NCBI RefSeq assembly: GCF_001010945.1
Contig: NZ_LBHB01000001.1
Span: 1,240,001 to 1,304,000, forward strand
DNA: 64,000 nt
Direction: 5' to 3'
Source of the DNA: Aurantiacibacter luteus
Lineage (GTDB): Bacteria; Pseudomonadota; Alphaproteobacteria; Sphingomonadales; Sphingomonadaceae
The notes beneath the pieces were generated by a model, which saw nothing but the letters and a program-made list of their open reading frames with translations, was not told the origin of the DNA and did not search any database. Shown in pieces: positions 17,350 to 27,100 of the stretch. Positions within the stretch are counted from its first letter, which is position 1. The number at the start of each line of letters is the position of its first letter. The translations under genes were made by a program, and so were the position numbers.

Positions 17350-17370
17350 ATCATCAATGCTACTGATGAT
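17350..17370. promoter_or_regulatory. Perfect palindrome, candidate LysR-type operator
   Basis: ATCATCA (17350-17356) and TGATGAT (17364-17370) form a perfect 7-bp inverted repeat with a 7-nt spacer, three bases before the LysR start. Within it lies ATC-N9-GAT (17353-17367), the half-site form described for NodD-like LysR proteins and a variant of the T-N11-A rule. It sits in the divergent 17252-17372 promoter region, so it could serve both autoregulation and activation of the TonB-receptor operon. Confidence 0.6.
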
Positions 17371-17372
17371 TG

Positions 17373-18278
17373 ATGCGGCTCGACAGCTTCGATCTTAACC
17401 TGTTGGTGGCCTTCGACGTGCTTTTGCAGGAGCGGAACGTCACGCGCGCAGCCGAACGGCTGAGCGTGACGCAATCCGCCATGAGCGCCTCGCTCAAGCG
17501 CCTGCGGGAGAGCTTTCAGGACGATATCCTCACCCAGCATGGCAAGCGGATGATCCCCACGCCCTTTGCCATGGCCATGCATCCCGACATCGCCGCTAAG
17601 ATTTCCGAGCTGCGCTCCCTAATCGCGCGCAAGGGGCGCTTCGATCCGCAGCGGTCCGACCGGCGCTTCCGCATCGCTGCGTCCGACTACATTACCACCG
17701 TGCTGCTCACCCCGTTGTTGCAGGAACTCGAGACGTTGGCTCCCTCGGTAAGCTTCGAATTCACGCTGCCCGGCCCGGCATCCCAGGTGCGGCTTGCCAA
17801 CGGCGAACTGGACCTGCTGCTTACGCCGCGGGGCTTCGCCCATCCCGACCACCCGCTGGAGGCGATCTTCGAAGAACAGCACGTCGTGGTGGCATGCGCT
17901 AATGGCCCGCTTGCGACCTCCCCGCTCGATCCGTCCACCTTTGCGCGAGCAGGCCATGTCGGCGTCAGCATTTCGGGCCGCTACACCTTTGCCGAAGAAT
18001 GGCTGCGAGCACACGGCATCGAACGGCGCATCGAAGTCCACGTGCCCTCGTTCGTGCAGGCGCCTTTCATGGTCTCGGGCACCAGCCGACTGTGCGTAAT
18101 GCACGAACGCCTGGCGCGGTTCATGGCACCCCGGCTCGCGCTGGAGGTCATGCCCATGCCCTTCCCGATCCCCGCAATGGAGGAAATCATGCAGTTCCAT
18201 GCCACGCGACAGGAAGACCCGGGCCTGTCGTGGCTGCGCGAGCAAATCGCGCACCGGGCCGCAAGCGATGCCGCCTAG
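17373..18278 (+). CDS. LysR-family transcriptional regulator of the aromatic operon
   Basis: A 301-aa LysR protein of the NodD/NahR-like group. The N-terminal winged helix (FDLNLLVAFDVLLQERNVTRAAERL, with SVTQSAMSASLKRLRE as recognition helix, about residues 6-60) is followed by a periplasmic-binding-like effector domain. ATG 17373 was taken as start; TTG 17370 is an alternative giving one more residue. It is divergent from the nine-gene aromatic operon with a palindrome between them, so it very probably controls that operon. Its stop overlaps the stop of the dctM remnant on the other strand. Confidence 0.9.
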   Translation: MRLDSFDLNLLVAFDVLLQERNVTRAAERLSVTQSAMSASLKRLRESFQDDILTQHGKRMIPTPFAMAMHPDIAAKISELRSLIARKGRFDPQRSDRRFRIAASDYITTVLLTPLLQELETLAPSVSFEFTLPGPASQVRLANGELDLLLTPRGFAHPDHPLEAIFEEQHVVVACANGPLATSPLDPSTFARAGHVGVSISGRYTFAEEWLRAHGIERRIEVHVPSFVQAPFMVSGTSRLCVMHERLARFMAPRLALEVMPMPFPIPAMEEIMQFHATRQEDPGLSWLREQIAHRAASDAA

Positions 18279-18705
18279 GCCAAGACCGCCGGCAGCCAGA
18301 GCGAGAGGACGGGGATCGCGATGACGCAGAGCAGCGCCACCAGCAGCGCCAGATAGAACGGCCAGATCGTCTTCAGCGCCTGGCCGATGGGGATGCCCTG
18401 CGCCGCGCATCTGACGAATAGCACCGATCCCACCGGCGGCGTCAGCAGGCCTATGCCCAGTGCAAGCATCAGCATGAGGCCGAAATGCACCGGGTCCATC
18501 CCGACCGCGGTGGCGATCGGCAGGAAGATGGGCGTGGTGATGAGGATAAGCGGGGCCATTTCCCTGAAGGTTCCCAGCACCAGCAGCATAACACCATAAC
18601 CTGCTCCAACCGCACCGGCTCGGCGCAAACGATCGTATCCGCGAGCGAAGACGAGGGCCGTTCGATGGTCACGCCGCTCTGCTCGATCCGGTCTCGCAGC
18701 AGCAT
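18275..18705 (-). pseudogene. Composite remnant: DctB-like sensor kinase fragment joined to the C-terminus of a TRAP permease DctM
   Basis: On the minus strand about 18705-18595 reads MLLRDRIEQSGVTIER and then AEPVRLEQVMV, the DctB-type histidine-kinase segment that normally runs on into the VNLLQNALDA N-box. It breaks off there. From about 18601 to 18275, in another frame, the DNA encodes the last 100 or so residues of a TRAP large permease (GTFREMAPLILITTPIFLP, then GLLTPPVGSVLFVRC and AIPVLSLWLP). The N-terminal 300 or more residues of DctM, the kinase ATPase domain, DctP and DctQ are absent. This looks like a deletion that fused two neighbouring dct genes. No functional product is expected. 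Confidence 0.8.
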
Positions 18706-18871
18706 GGCGGAAATTTTCCCACCAAGCGCACTGTGTCCATTTCGAAAGTTGCCACCATCTAGACACGCGCAATACGGGATGGAGGCGGCGTACATCTTCC
18801 ATCGCAGTGCTCTTGCCGATTAGGCCACGCTTACGACCTTGCTCTTTTTACCAGCTTGTCCGGACGCGGCG

Positions 18872-20356
18872 CTAGGCAGGGCCTGCCGCGACGATCGCGC
18901 GCACCCTTGCGAGGGCGCCGGTATTGAGGGCAACGGCGTCTTCCCACGAAATCGCCTCGGTGTAGCAGCGAAGTTCAGGGGCGTTTCCTGAGGGTCTGAA
19001 ATGAATGATGTCCCCCGACGTGAACGTGATGCGCAGGCCGTCGGTTTCGTCAATGGCGGCGGGCTGGCCGGCGATATCGCCGAAGTGCCGCTCGATCTCG
19101 GTCAGGGTTTGCGCCGTGTCTCCGGCGGTCAGCTGCCCGAGGAACTGCCAGCTCGCGCTCGTGGCCATACCCGCTATGCGGTCGCTGTAGGTAACTCGCC
19201 GCGGCAAGGCGGCGACGAGGTCGGAAAGCGGATTGTCACCGGCTTCGACCAAAGCCGCGACCACGGGCAGGACCGCGTCCCGCGTCGGCAATGCCCGCAG
19301 CGGCCCCTCGCCCAAAGTGATGTCACTGCCGAGCAGGAATCCGCCGTTGGCCTCGTATCCGCAGACGCGCTTGCCCCCGCTCGCGATCTGCGTCTGCATC
19401 TCGGCAATGACGTAAGGGGAACCGATCCGCGTACGCGTGGTGACGGGGAAAGCGCCGGACATTTCGAGCATGGTGTTGCTGGATACGGGCGTCACCACCC
19501 GATCCGCGCCCAGATGCCGGGCACAGATGACGCCGAGAACGTCGCCGCGCAGCCATTCGCCGCTCTCATCCGCAAGCAGGGGGCGATCCGAATCACCGTC
19601 GGTCGAGACGATCGCATCGAACCCGTGCTCGGCAGCCCATGCTCGGGCTAGGGCCACGTCCTCTTCGCGGATGGCCTCCGTATCGACCGGAACGAATTGC
19701 AGGGAACGCCCAAGCGGCGTTACGTCAGCGCCGAGCGCTTCGAGGATATCCACTACGATTTCGCGGCCGACCGCCGAGTGTTGGTAGACGCCGATCCGCT
19801 TTCCCTCGAGTGCGCCGGAGCCGAACGCCGCTACATAGCGGGCGACATAGGCGGGTCCGATTTCCGCTGGCTGGTCCGGCAGCGCGGCTGGAGCAGCCAG
19901 CGCGCCGTCGGCGAACGATCGCCCGGCGACCTCCACCGACTGGGCCATCATGGGCGCCTCGTCGCTCTTCAGCAGTTCGCCGTGTGGGCGGTAGAACTTT
20001 ATGCCGTTGCAATCCGCGGGGATGTGACTGCCGGTGACCATCAGCGAGGGGATACCCTCGGAAAAGGCGTAAACAGCCAGCGTCGGCGTCGGCTGCAATC
20101 CGCAGTAGACGGGGTGGCCGCCCATGTCCTCGACGGCGGCGGCACAGGCCGCGAGGATCCAGGGCGTGGAGGGGCGCAGGTCTCCTGACAGCGCAACCCT
20201 GTCGCCCGGGCTAAATTCACCGATGGAGGCGAGATATCTGAGGAAACCCACGGTATAACCATGACAAACCCGGTCGGTCATCGCGGCAACGGTTCCGCGG
20301 GCACCGCTCGTGCCGAAAGCGACTTCGCTTTCGGCCATCAGTTCACCGACGTTCAT
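18872..20356 (-). CDS. Phosphohexomutase (phosphomannomutase/phosphoglucomutase family)
   Basis: A 494-aa alpha-D-phosphohexomutase with all four functional loops: the catalytic phosphoserine in VTGSHIP (Ser110), the Mg site STDGDSDRP (Asp253, Asp255, Asp257), the sugar loop GYEANGGF, and the phosphate loop RPSGNAPELR. It interconverts hexose 1- and 6-phosphates. Because a GH130 mannoside phosphorylase-type enzyme and a glycosyltransferase follow in the same direction upstream, mannose 1-phosphate to mannose 6-phosphate is the likely reaction, but glucose specificity is not excluded. Confidence 0.85.
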   Translation of the reverse strand: MNVGELMAESEVAFGTSGARGTVAAMTDRVCHGYTVGFLRYLASIGEFSPGDRVALSGDLRPSTPWILAACAAAVEDMGGHPVYCGLQPTPTLAVYAFSEGIPSLMVTGSHIPADCNGIKFYRPHGELLKSDEAPMMAQSVEVAGRSFADGALAAPAALPDQPAEIGPAYVARYVAAFGSGALEGKRIGVYQHSAVGREIVVDILEALGADVTPLGRSLQFVPVDTEAIREEDVALARAWAAEHGFDAIVSTDGDSDRPLLADESGEWLRGDVLGVICARHLGADRVVTPVSSNTMLEMSGAFPVTTRTRIGSPYVIAEMQTQIASGGKRVCGYEANGGFLLGSDITLGEGPLRALPTRDAVLPVVAALVEAGDNPLSDLVAALPRRVTYSDRIAGMATSASWQFLGQLTAGDTAQTLTEIERHFGDIAGQPAAIDETDGLRITFTSGDIIHFRPSGNAPELRCYTEAISWEDAVALNTGALARVRAIVAAGPA

Positions 20357-20441
20357 GACATGCTCCCGATGAGGCTCGTTCTTACAGTAAGCGAGCGGGC
20401 TGGCTCGTCGCGCGGCTGTGCGGATTGGCAGCCCACGCCTA

Positions 20442-21752
20442 TCAGCTCATCGTCTTGACCAGATCGTCGATAGCCACGTTCGCAAAGCCGACGGAGCTGT
20501 CGGAAATGCCGTAGGGAATGATCAGCTGCTCGCCCACGCGCATGGCCCCGCAGGTATAGACAACGTTCGGCACGTAACCGGACCGGTCCGCGTTCTCCGC
20601 GGTCAGCACGGGCTGCGCTGTGCGGGCGAGGAGCTTGGACGGGTCGTCCCTGTCGAGGAGGGCGCAGCCCAGAGCATATTTGCGCATGGCGCCGACGCCG
20701 TGGGTGAACAGCAGCCAGCCGTGGTCGGTCAGGATCGGGCTGCCGCAGTTGCCGATCTGGATGAATTCCCAAGGGTATTTGGGCTGCATGAGCAACACGC
20801 CTTCGCTGTCCCAGCGATCGATGCGGCGGCTGCGCAGCAGATAGAGATTCTTGCCGTCCTGCCGGCCGATCATCGCGTAGTATCCGCCGACCTTGCATGG
20901 AAACAGCGCCATGCCCTTGTTGCGACCGGCCCGCCCTTGGATCGGTTCGAGCAGGAAGCGGCGGAAGTCCGTCGTACGTAGGAGTTCCGAGCGGATCGTC
21001 GAACCCGAATAGGCGGTATAGGTGCCGATCCATTCGTGTTCGCCGGGCGCGTGCTCGAAGCGCACCAGCCGCAGATCCTCCAGCCCGTTGCGCTGCTGCT
21101 CGGTGATGGGGAAGATGACGGTGTTGGACAGGCTGCTGTCGGGATGGCGGTGAACCGTCACCCCAAGGTCGCTGTCGGACAGGGTGGAATCGTCGAGCTG
21201 CACCGAGGTGCCAAAGGCGTTCTGGGGCCACAGGTCGATCCGGCCGTCCGGGAACGCGATTCCTTCGCGAAAAACGATCGAGCTGATATGGCCCTCACCA
21301 ACTGCGCGCAGCGACATGACGAAGCGCACCGCGCCGCCCGCACAACCGCTCTGGTCGTGGTGCGGGACGATCGACGGGTTCATCAGTGCCGCCGCCGCAT
21401 AAGTGTATTCGTGGCAAAAATAGGCGCCGATCAGCTTTTCGCGGGTCGGGGAATACTCTTCGCCTTTCAGTTCCAGCGAGCGTTCGACTTCATCCCAGCG
21501 CTCGGCGAACATCGCCTCGGTCTGCCAGTGACGCTCCCCGAAATCGGCCAGTACCTTTCGATATTCGGCGTCGACCTCCGCCTCGCTCAGCCTGGCGACA
21601 TCGCGGACCAGTCGCATCGCGCGGCTGCCCTCGGCGTTGCGCGCCTGCCACCCGAGATGGAAGGGCCGCAAGACGACACGAGATGGGTCTGCATGCAACC
21701 GCAGGTCATGAATATGCAAGGGGCCGCGAGCCGTTTTGTTTCTGGTTTCCAA
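20442..21752 (-). CDS. Glycoside hydrolase family 130 protein (beta-mannoside phosphorylase/mannosidase type)
   Basis: A 436-aa five-bladed propeller enzyme of GH130. The general acid is probably Asp226 in NGLEDLRLVRF. Further family motifs are RNKGMALFP, PWEFIQIGNCGSPILT, WLLFTHGVG and YVPNVVYTCG. GH130 members phosphorolyse or hydrolyse beta-linked mannosides; a phosphorylase would release mannose 1-phosphate, the substrate of the adjacent mutase. The N-terminus overlaps the end of the GT4 gene by 47 bp. The LHADPSRVVLRPF segment, near residue 20, argues against a later start. Whether it is a phosphorylase or a mannosidase cannot be told here. Confidence 0.85.
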   Translation of the reverse strand: METRNKTARGPLHIHDLRLHADPSRVVLRPFHLGWQARNAEGSRAMRLVRDVARLSEAEVDAEYRKVLADFGERHWQTEAMFAERWDEVERSLELKGEEYSPTREKLIGAYFCHEYTYAAAALMNPSIVPHHDQSGCAGGAVRFVMSLRAVGEGHISSIVFREGIAFPDGRIDLWPQNAFGTSVQLDDSTLSDSDLGVTVHRHPDSSLSNTVIFPITEQQRNGLEDLRLVRFEHAPGEHEWIGTYTAYSGSTIRSELLRTTDFRRFLLEPIQGRAGRNKGMALFPCKVGGYYAMIGRQDGKNLYLLRSRRIDRWDSEGVLLMQPKYPWEFIQIGNCGSPILTDHGWLLFTHGVGAMRKYALGCALLDRDDPSKLLARTAQPVLTAENADRSGYVPNVVYTCGAMRVGEQLIIPYGISDSSVGFANVAIDDLVKTMS

Positions 21753-24027
21753 ACGGCTTCCCCGAATCCTTCTTATCCTTGGGCAGCAGCGCTAGCATGG
21801 AATGATAGCCGAGTTGAAACGCGAGGATACTTTCTGCACCGCAATTCAGGTTTGCCCCGCGTGGATTGATTCCGTCGCGGCAAAGACCGCTAACGGGATC
21901 CGCCAAGACGACCCCGCGATCGTTGGCCCCGAAGAACCAGTTCCAGGCGGCAGTTCCGTGTATTTGCCACCGCTGCGACGGGCGTACGCGGAACGCTGAG
22001 GCACAGGCATCGAGAGCGGCCTGCGCCTCCAGCGGTTGCTGGTCGAACGGCATCTGCTCGTAGAGTAAACCAAACCCTTCAGAGCCGATCGGCCGGAAAT
22101 GCCCGCCCGGCGCGGTCTGACGATCGCAGATCCATGCCAGCGTCTCCAGGCCGAGCTCCATCCAGTCAGGGCGTTCGAGCACCTCGCCGGCGGCGATCAG
22201 CGCCTGCGGCATGCGCGGGTTGTCGTAGGCCAGGACGCTCTCGAACCACTTCCAGTCCGGCCGGCGCGAGGCGTGGAGAAGCCGCTCGAGAATGTCGCCG
22301 CCGCGCTCCACGGCGATACGCGAGGGGTCGTGCCCGGGCCGCACACCCAGCATGGCCGCGGCGCCAAGCGTGATGAACGACAGCGCGCGCGGGCTATCGA
22401 GTTCGACCGAATGCTCCAAAACCTGGTCATAGAGCCGCGTGGCCCATTCGCGCAGCTCGCGGCTCGGGCTGTCGAGAGCCGTCCGCGCCAGCGCCCAGAT
22501 CGTGCGACCGTTGGAATCGTCCGATCCGCGATCCTCGCACCAGCCTCGATCGAAGCGCATAAAGTTGCGGAAGGCGCCCACATCGGGGTTCCAGGCGTGC
22601 TGGATGAACGATGCGTAGACCGTCGCGCGGTCCAGGCTTTCGGCAGGCGACATCGCCGAGGTTACGTTCGCGAGCATCAGGGCGCGGACATTATCGTCGA
22701 GGCAGTATCCATGCCGGCGATCGGGAATGGCACCGATCGCGTGCTGGAACATGCCGGTCGAATCGCTCATGCGGCGGACCGCCTCGAAGCTCGGCTCCCG
22801 GCGCGCGGGCGGCGCGGCGGGGTCGGCGACGGTGCGCTCGACCATCTTCATCACCGCATCGGCAAAGCGCGGCCAGATCGTCTGCCGCCCGCGCTCCCAG
22901 GCTGCGCGTTTCTGCGCCGCGAGCACTTCGGGGTCATCAAGCAAGGCGCTCACCGCATCGGCGATGGCCTCCGACGATTTCGCCGGCACCAGGACGCCCA
23001 CTCCATCGCCAAGCAGTTCCCTGGCATGCACATAGGGCGTGGAAACCACGGCTTTCCCTAACGCTACGGCATAGCTGAGCGTGCCGCTCGTCGACTGGTC
23101 GAGATTGGGATAAGGCGTGAGATAGACGTCGCACGCCTCAAGCTGATCGAGCAACTCGTCCGTTTCCAGGTAGCGATTGTCCCACTCGATCGCACTGGCC
23201 ACGCCCAACCGGGTCGCCAGCTGTTCGAGGCCTTCGCGGTACCGCTCGCCCTCTTCGTCGACGAGGTTGGGATGCGTCGCGCCGACGATCCGGTAGCAGA
23301 CATCGGGATGGGCGCGCACGATCGCCGGCAGCGCCTCGATCACGGTCTCCAGGCCTTTGCCGGGTCCGAGCAGGCCGAAAGTCGTCAGGACCGGGCGATC
23401 CGCCACGCCCAGCGCGGCCTTGAATTCCTCCTCGCGGCCGAAAGGACGATCGGGCGCCCCGTGCTCGATGACCTCGACGATCTCCTGGGGAGCGGAATGG
23501 TTGTCGATAAGCCGCTGACGGGACAAGGGGCTCATGACCATGATGCGCGAGGCACGGCGCACGAGATAATCAACGATGCGGCGCTGGTTGACGGACGGAT
23601 TTTCAAGAATGGTGTGAAATGTCACGATCAACGGGGCAGCGACCCTGTCGACGAGTTCGATAACCAACTCGCCGTCCGGTCCGCCGAAGATGCCGAATTC
23701 GTGCTGCAGCCAGAACGCGTCGGCAGCGGTCGCATTTATCTCCGCGGCGGCCGACCGGTAGCTGGCGACATCGTCAGAAATGATGGAACCGGCAGCAGAG
23801 GGCGCCAATTGGTCGGTTGGCCTGGACATTGCCCAGACGTCGAACCGTACATTTTCCTGCGACCCACCCACGTATTCCACAACGTCGGACGCAAACGTCG
23901 CCAAGCCGCATTTGCGGGGAGGATACGTGCTGACCAGGGCGACGCGAAAGGCGCGCTTGCGCGACTTAAGAGTGATGACGTTGAGAAGTTCGTTCTTTGG
24001 CGGACTGTTGCTTTGCCCAAAAAACAT
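21706..24027 (-). CDS. GT4 glycosyltransferase fused to a C-terminal helical-barrel domain
   Basis: A 773-aa protein in two parts. Residues about 25-400 are a GT-B family 4 glycosyltransferase (STYPPRKCGLATFASDV, LQHEFGIFGG, GLLGPGKGLETVIEALP, PNLDQSTSGTLSYAVALGKAVV). Residues about 420-750 resemble an (alpha/alpha)6-barrel, Trp-rich with repeated helix pairs (HGYCLDDNVRALM, RFDRGWCEDRGSDDSNGRTI, WKWFESVLAYDNPRMPQALI). ATG 24027 is preferred over TTG 24045 because GGAG lies eight bases upstream. It heads the GT4-GH130-mutase cluster. The acceptor and product are unknown; a beta-mannoside is inferred from GH130. Confidence 0.85.
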   Translation of the reverse strand: MFFGQSNSPPKNELLNVITLKSRKRAFRVALVSTYPPRKCGLATFASDVVEYVGGSQENVRFDVWAMSRPTDQLAPSAAGSIISDDVASYRSAAAEINATAADAFWLQHEFGIFGGPDGELVIELVDRVAAPLIVTFHTILENPSVNQRRIVDYLVRRASRIMVMSPLSRQRLIDNHSAPQEIVEVIEHGAPDRPFGREEEFKAALGVADRPVLTTFGLLGPGKGLETVIEALPAIVRAHPDVCYRIVGATHPNLVDEEGERYREGLEQLATRLGVASAIEWDNRYLETDELLDQLEACDVYLTPYPNLDQSTSGTLSYAVALGKAVVSTPYVHARELLGDGVGVLVPAKSSEAIADAVSALLDDPEVLAAQKRAAWERGRQTIWPRFADAVMKMVERTVADPAAPPARREPSFEAVRRMSDSTGMFQHAIGAIPDRRHGYCLDDNVRALMLANVTSAMSPAESLDRATVYASFIQHAWNPDVGAFRNFMRFDRGWCEDRGSDDSNGRTIWALARTALDSPSRELREWATRLYDQVLEHSVELDSPRALSFITLGAAAMLGVRPGHDPSRIAVERGGDILERLLHASRRPDWKWFESVLAYDNPRMPQALIAAGEVLERPDWMELGLETLAWICDRQTAPGGHFRPIGSEGFGLLYEQMPFDQQPLEAQAALDACASAFRVRPSQRWQIHGTAAWNWFFGANDRGVVLADPVSGLCRDGINPRGANLNCGAESILAFQLGYHSMLALLPKDKKDSGKPFGNQKQNGSRPLAYS

Positions 24028-24136
24028 TCCATCGACTCCAATCAAATAGGCTTACGCCGAGATGAACACAAAGTTCCGCTGCACTGCACAAATTTCGCGT
24101 TCGGATCGGATCAGGACCAACCCAAAAAACATCCGG

Positions 24137-27100
24137 TTAAAGTTCGCGGAGGAGTTGTTGCGTGCGCTTCAGTCGATCGTCGGGATCGGCGATCTTTTCG
24201 TTCAGGATCAGGCGATCCTGTTTCGCGAGAAGCGTGCTGCTGGTGATGTCCTTGCCGGGCCGCGGGTTCAGCGCGATGGCGCCGGGTCCGGCATCGATGC
24301 GGGCGATCCCCGCGCGCTTGGCCAGCAGCCGCACCTGTACCATCCGCACGAACAACCTCGCTTTCGCTGGGAGGCGGCCAAAGCGATCGCGCAATTCGCT
24401 CGTGAACGCGCGCAACTCGCCTTGGCTCGCGATGCGCGCGGCCCGGGCATAGAGGCCGATGCGGATGTCGTCTTCCCCCACCCATTCGGCGGGCAGTGAG
24501 CCCTCGATCCCGGCGTTGAGCCGCGGCGTCCAGCGTTCGGGCACCGCTTCACCGCGCGCGGTGCGCACTGCCTGTTCGAGCAGGAACTGATAAAGGTCGC
24601 CGCCGATCAGTTTCATGTGTCCGGTCTGGTCGTCGCCGGCGAGGTCGCCCGATCCGCGCAGGTCGAGATCGCGGGCGCTGATGGCAAAGCCCGCCCCCAG
24701 CGTATCGAAGGCCGCGAGCGTGCCGAGCCGCTTGACGGTATGCGGCGCCAGTTCGCGCCCCGGGTCGGTCATCAGCACGATCGTCCCCCGCCGCCGGCCG
24801 CGCCCCACACGGCCGCGCAGCTGATGCAACTGCGACAGACCGAACCGATCCGCGTCGAGCACAATCATGGTGTTGGCGCGCGGCACGTCCAGCCCGGCCT
24901 CGATGATATTGGTCGCCAGAAGCACGTCGCCCTGCCCCGTGGCGAACCCGACCATCGCTTCGTCGATTTCGGCGGCCTTCATGCATCCGTGCACGGTGAT
25001 GACGGACAGCTCGGGCACCAGCTTCGCCAGCCGCCTGGCCAGCGGGTCGATATCGGCGATGCGGGGCACAACGACGAAGCTCTGCCCCTTGCGCGCCTTT
25101 TCGCCCAGCAGGGCGCTACGCAGCAGCGCGTCGTCGCTTTCCACGATGCGCGTGGCAATCGGCTGACGGCGCGCCGGCGGAGTGGCGAGTACCGACAGGT
25201 CCTGCAGACCGATCAGCGCGCTCTGCAACGATCGCGGGATGGGCGTTGCGGACAGGCTGAGGCTGTGCCCGGCGGACAATTCCCGCAGCCGGTCCTTGTC
25301 CTTCGATCCGAACCGCTGCTCCTCGTCGATCACCACCAATGCCAGGCTAGCGTAGGTCATTCCCGCGCCCGCCACCGCGCCGGTGCCGACCACCACCGCG
25401 ATCGTGCCATCGGCTAGCCCCTCTTTCACCCGCTTCGCCTCCGCTGGCGTCGTCAGGCGCGAGAGCATGGCGACATCGACGCCGCTGTCGGCAAAACGCT
25501 GGCGGAAGGTCTCGTAATGCTGACGCGCGAGCACGCTGGTGGGCGCAGCCACGGCTACCTGGTGTCCGCTCAGCGCAGCGATAACGGCGGCGCGCAGGGC
25601 GATCTCGGTCTTGCCATATCCCACGTCGCCGACCACCAGCCGGTCCATTGGCCGGCCGCTCGCCAGATCGTCGCGCACGGCCTCGATCGCGCGCAACTGA
25701 TCTGCCGTCTCGCTGAAAGCAAACCCGGCGCAAAAGCGTTCGTAGGCATCGACCGGAGGATCCAGCACCGGTGCCTCCCGTCCGGCGCGCTCGGCCGCCA
25801 TTGCCACAAGCTGCTGGGCGGTCTGCGCCATCGCCGCCTCGATTTTCGCGCGTCGCCGGGTCCACGAGGTGCCATTCAGGGTATCGAGCGTCACCGCCTC
25901 GGGTTCGGCGCCGTAGCGCCAGATCCGGTCGAGCTCGGCGACGGGGACCAGCCGGACCGTATCCTTCGCAAAGGTCAGCTGCAGTGCATCGCCAGCTTCG
26001 CCGTCACCGGCTGACGGCATTGGGACGATCCCGCTCACCAGCGCAAGGCCGTGCTCTTCGTGCACCACCACGTCGCCCAAGTGAATGTCGGAAAGCGCGA
26101 AGAGGCATGCCGAGCTGACGGCGGACACGCTGTCGCCGCGGCGCTGGGCGCGGCCACCAAGTAGGTCGGCGCCGGCGATGATGCACAGTCGATCCGTCAC
26201 GAACCCCCGATCGGCGCAGACGGCGAGCGCGCCGAAGGGGGCATCGCTCGCCCTTGCCTCCGCCCACGTCGCGAAGATCTCAACCTTTCCCGGTTCCGGC
26301 ATCTGGCGCTGCAGGAAGCGCAGGTCGCGCTGGCCGGCGAGGACGAGGACGCGGCGTCCGGCCGCGCGCTGTGCGGCTACGAAAGCCTGCGCCGACATAG
26401 CCGGCTCGTCGTCCTCGACGAACCGCGGCGCGATCTCCTGCGGCGGGTCGATAGGCAGCGCTGTCATCGCCTCGCGCGCCGTTTTCCAGTCCTTTTCCGA
26501 TACCGTCGCCAAGCCGACGCCTTGCGCGGGCGACAGGCCGGCGTCCGCGACAAGCCGCAGCATAGCTCGCCGCGCCTTGTCGGCAGCGGGGGTGATGGTG
26601 AGCTGCGCGGTGGGCAGATGCGCCGTCAGCGGTACAGGCTCGCTGCCCGGTTCCGGCTCGGCGGCGCGGCCGATAAGGCAGCTGTCGAGGTCGGCGAGGG
26701 TCAACTGGTCGATCGCATCATAGGAGCGGATGGCCACGACCGCGCCCTTCGAGGTCTCGACCCTGACCGGCCGCTGCGCGTCGACCGGAAAGACGTCGAG
26801 GACCTGCCCGTGGAGGCCGAATTCGCCGGGCTCGTCGACCCGCTCGTCCGAGCGGTAGCCGATCTGTTCGAGTTCCTCGGCAAGCGCCTCAAGATCGATC
26901 CTGGCTCCCACCGCGACCTCGGGCGGCGCAGCGATGTACTGCCCAGGCGGCGCGTAAGCATAGGCCAACGCCTCGCCGCTGGTGACGAGCGCGATCCGCT
27001 CAGCCTTTTCGCCCATTGCGACGCCAACTTGGCGCAGGGCGGCGACTCTCTGGCCGATATTGACTGCCGAGGCCGGTGCATCCTCTCCCGGCAGCGCATC

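Noticed and set aside
18720-18790. Possible insertion-sequence end or transposase C-terminus (GHSALGGK-like) beside the dct remnant
   Set aside because: Match is too short, with no paired inverted repeat or target duplication seen.
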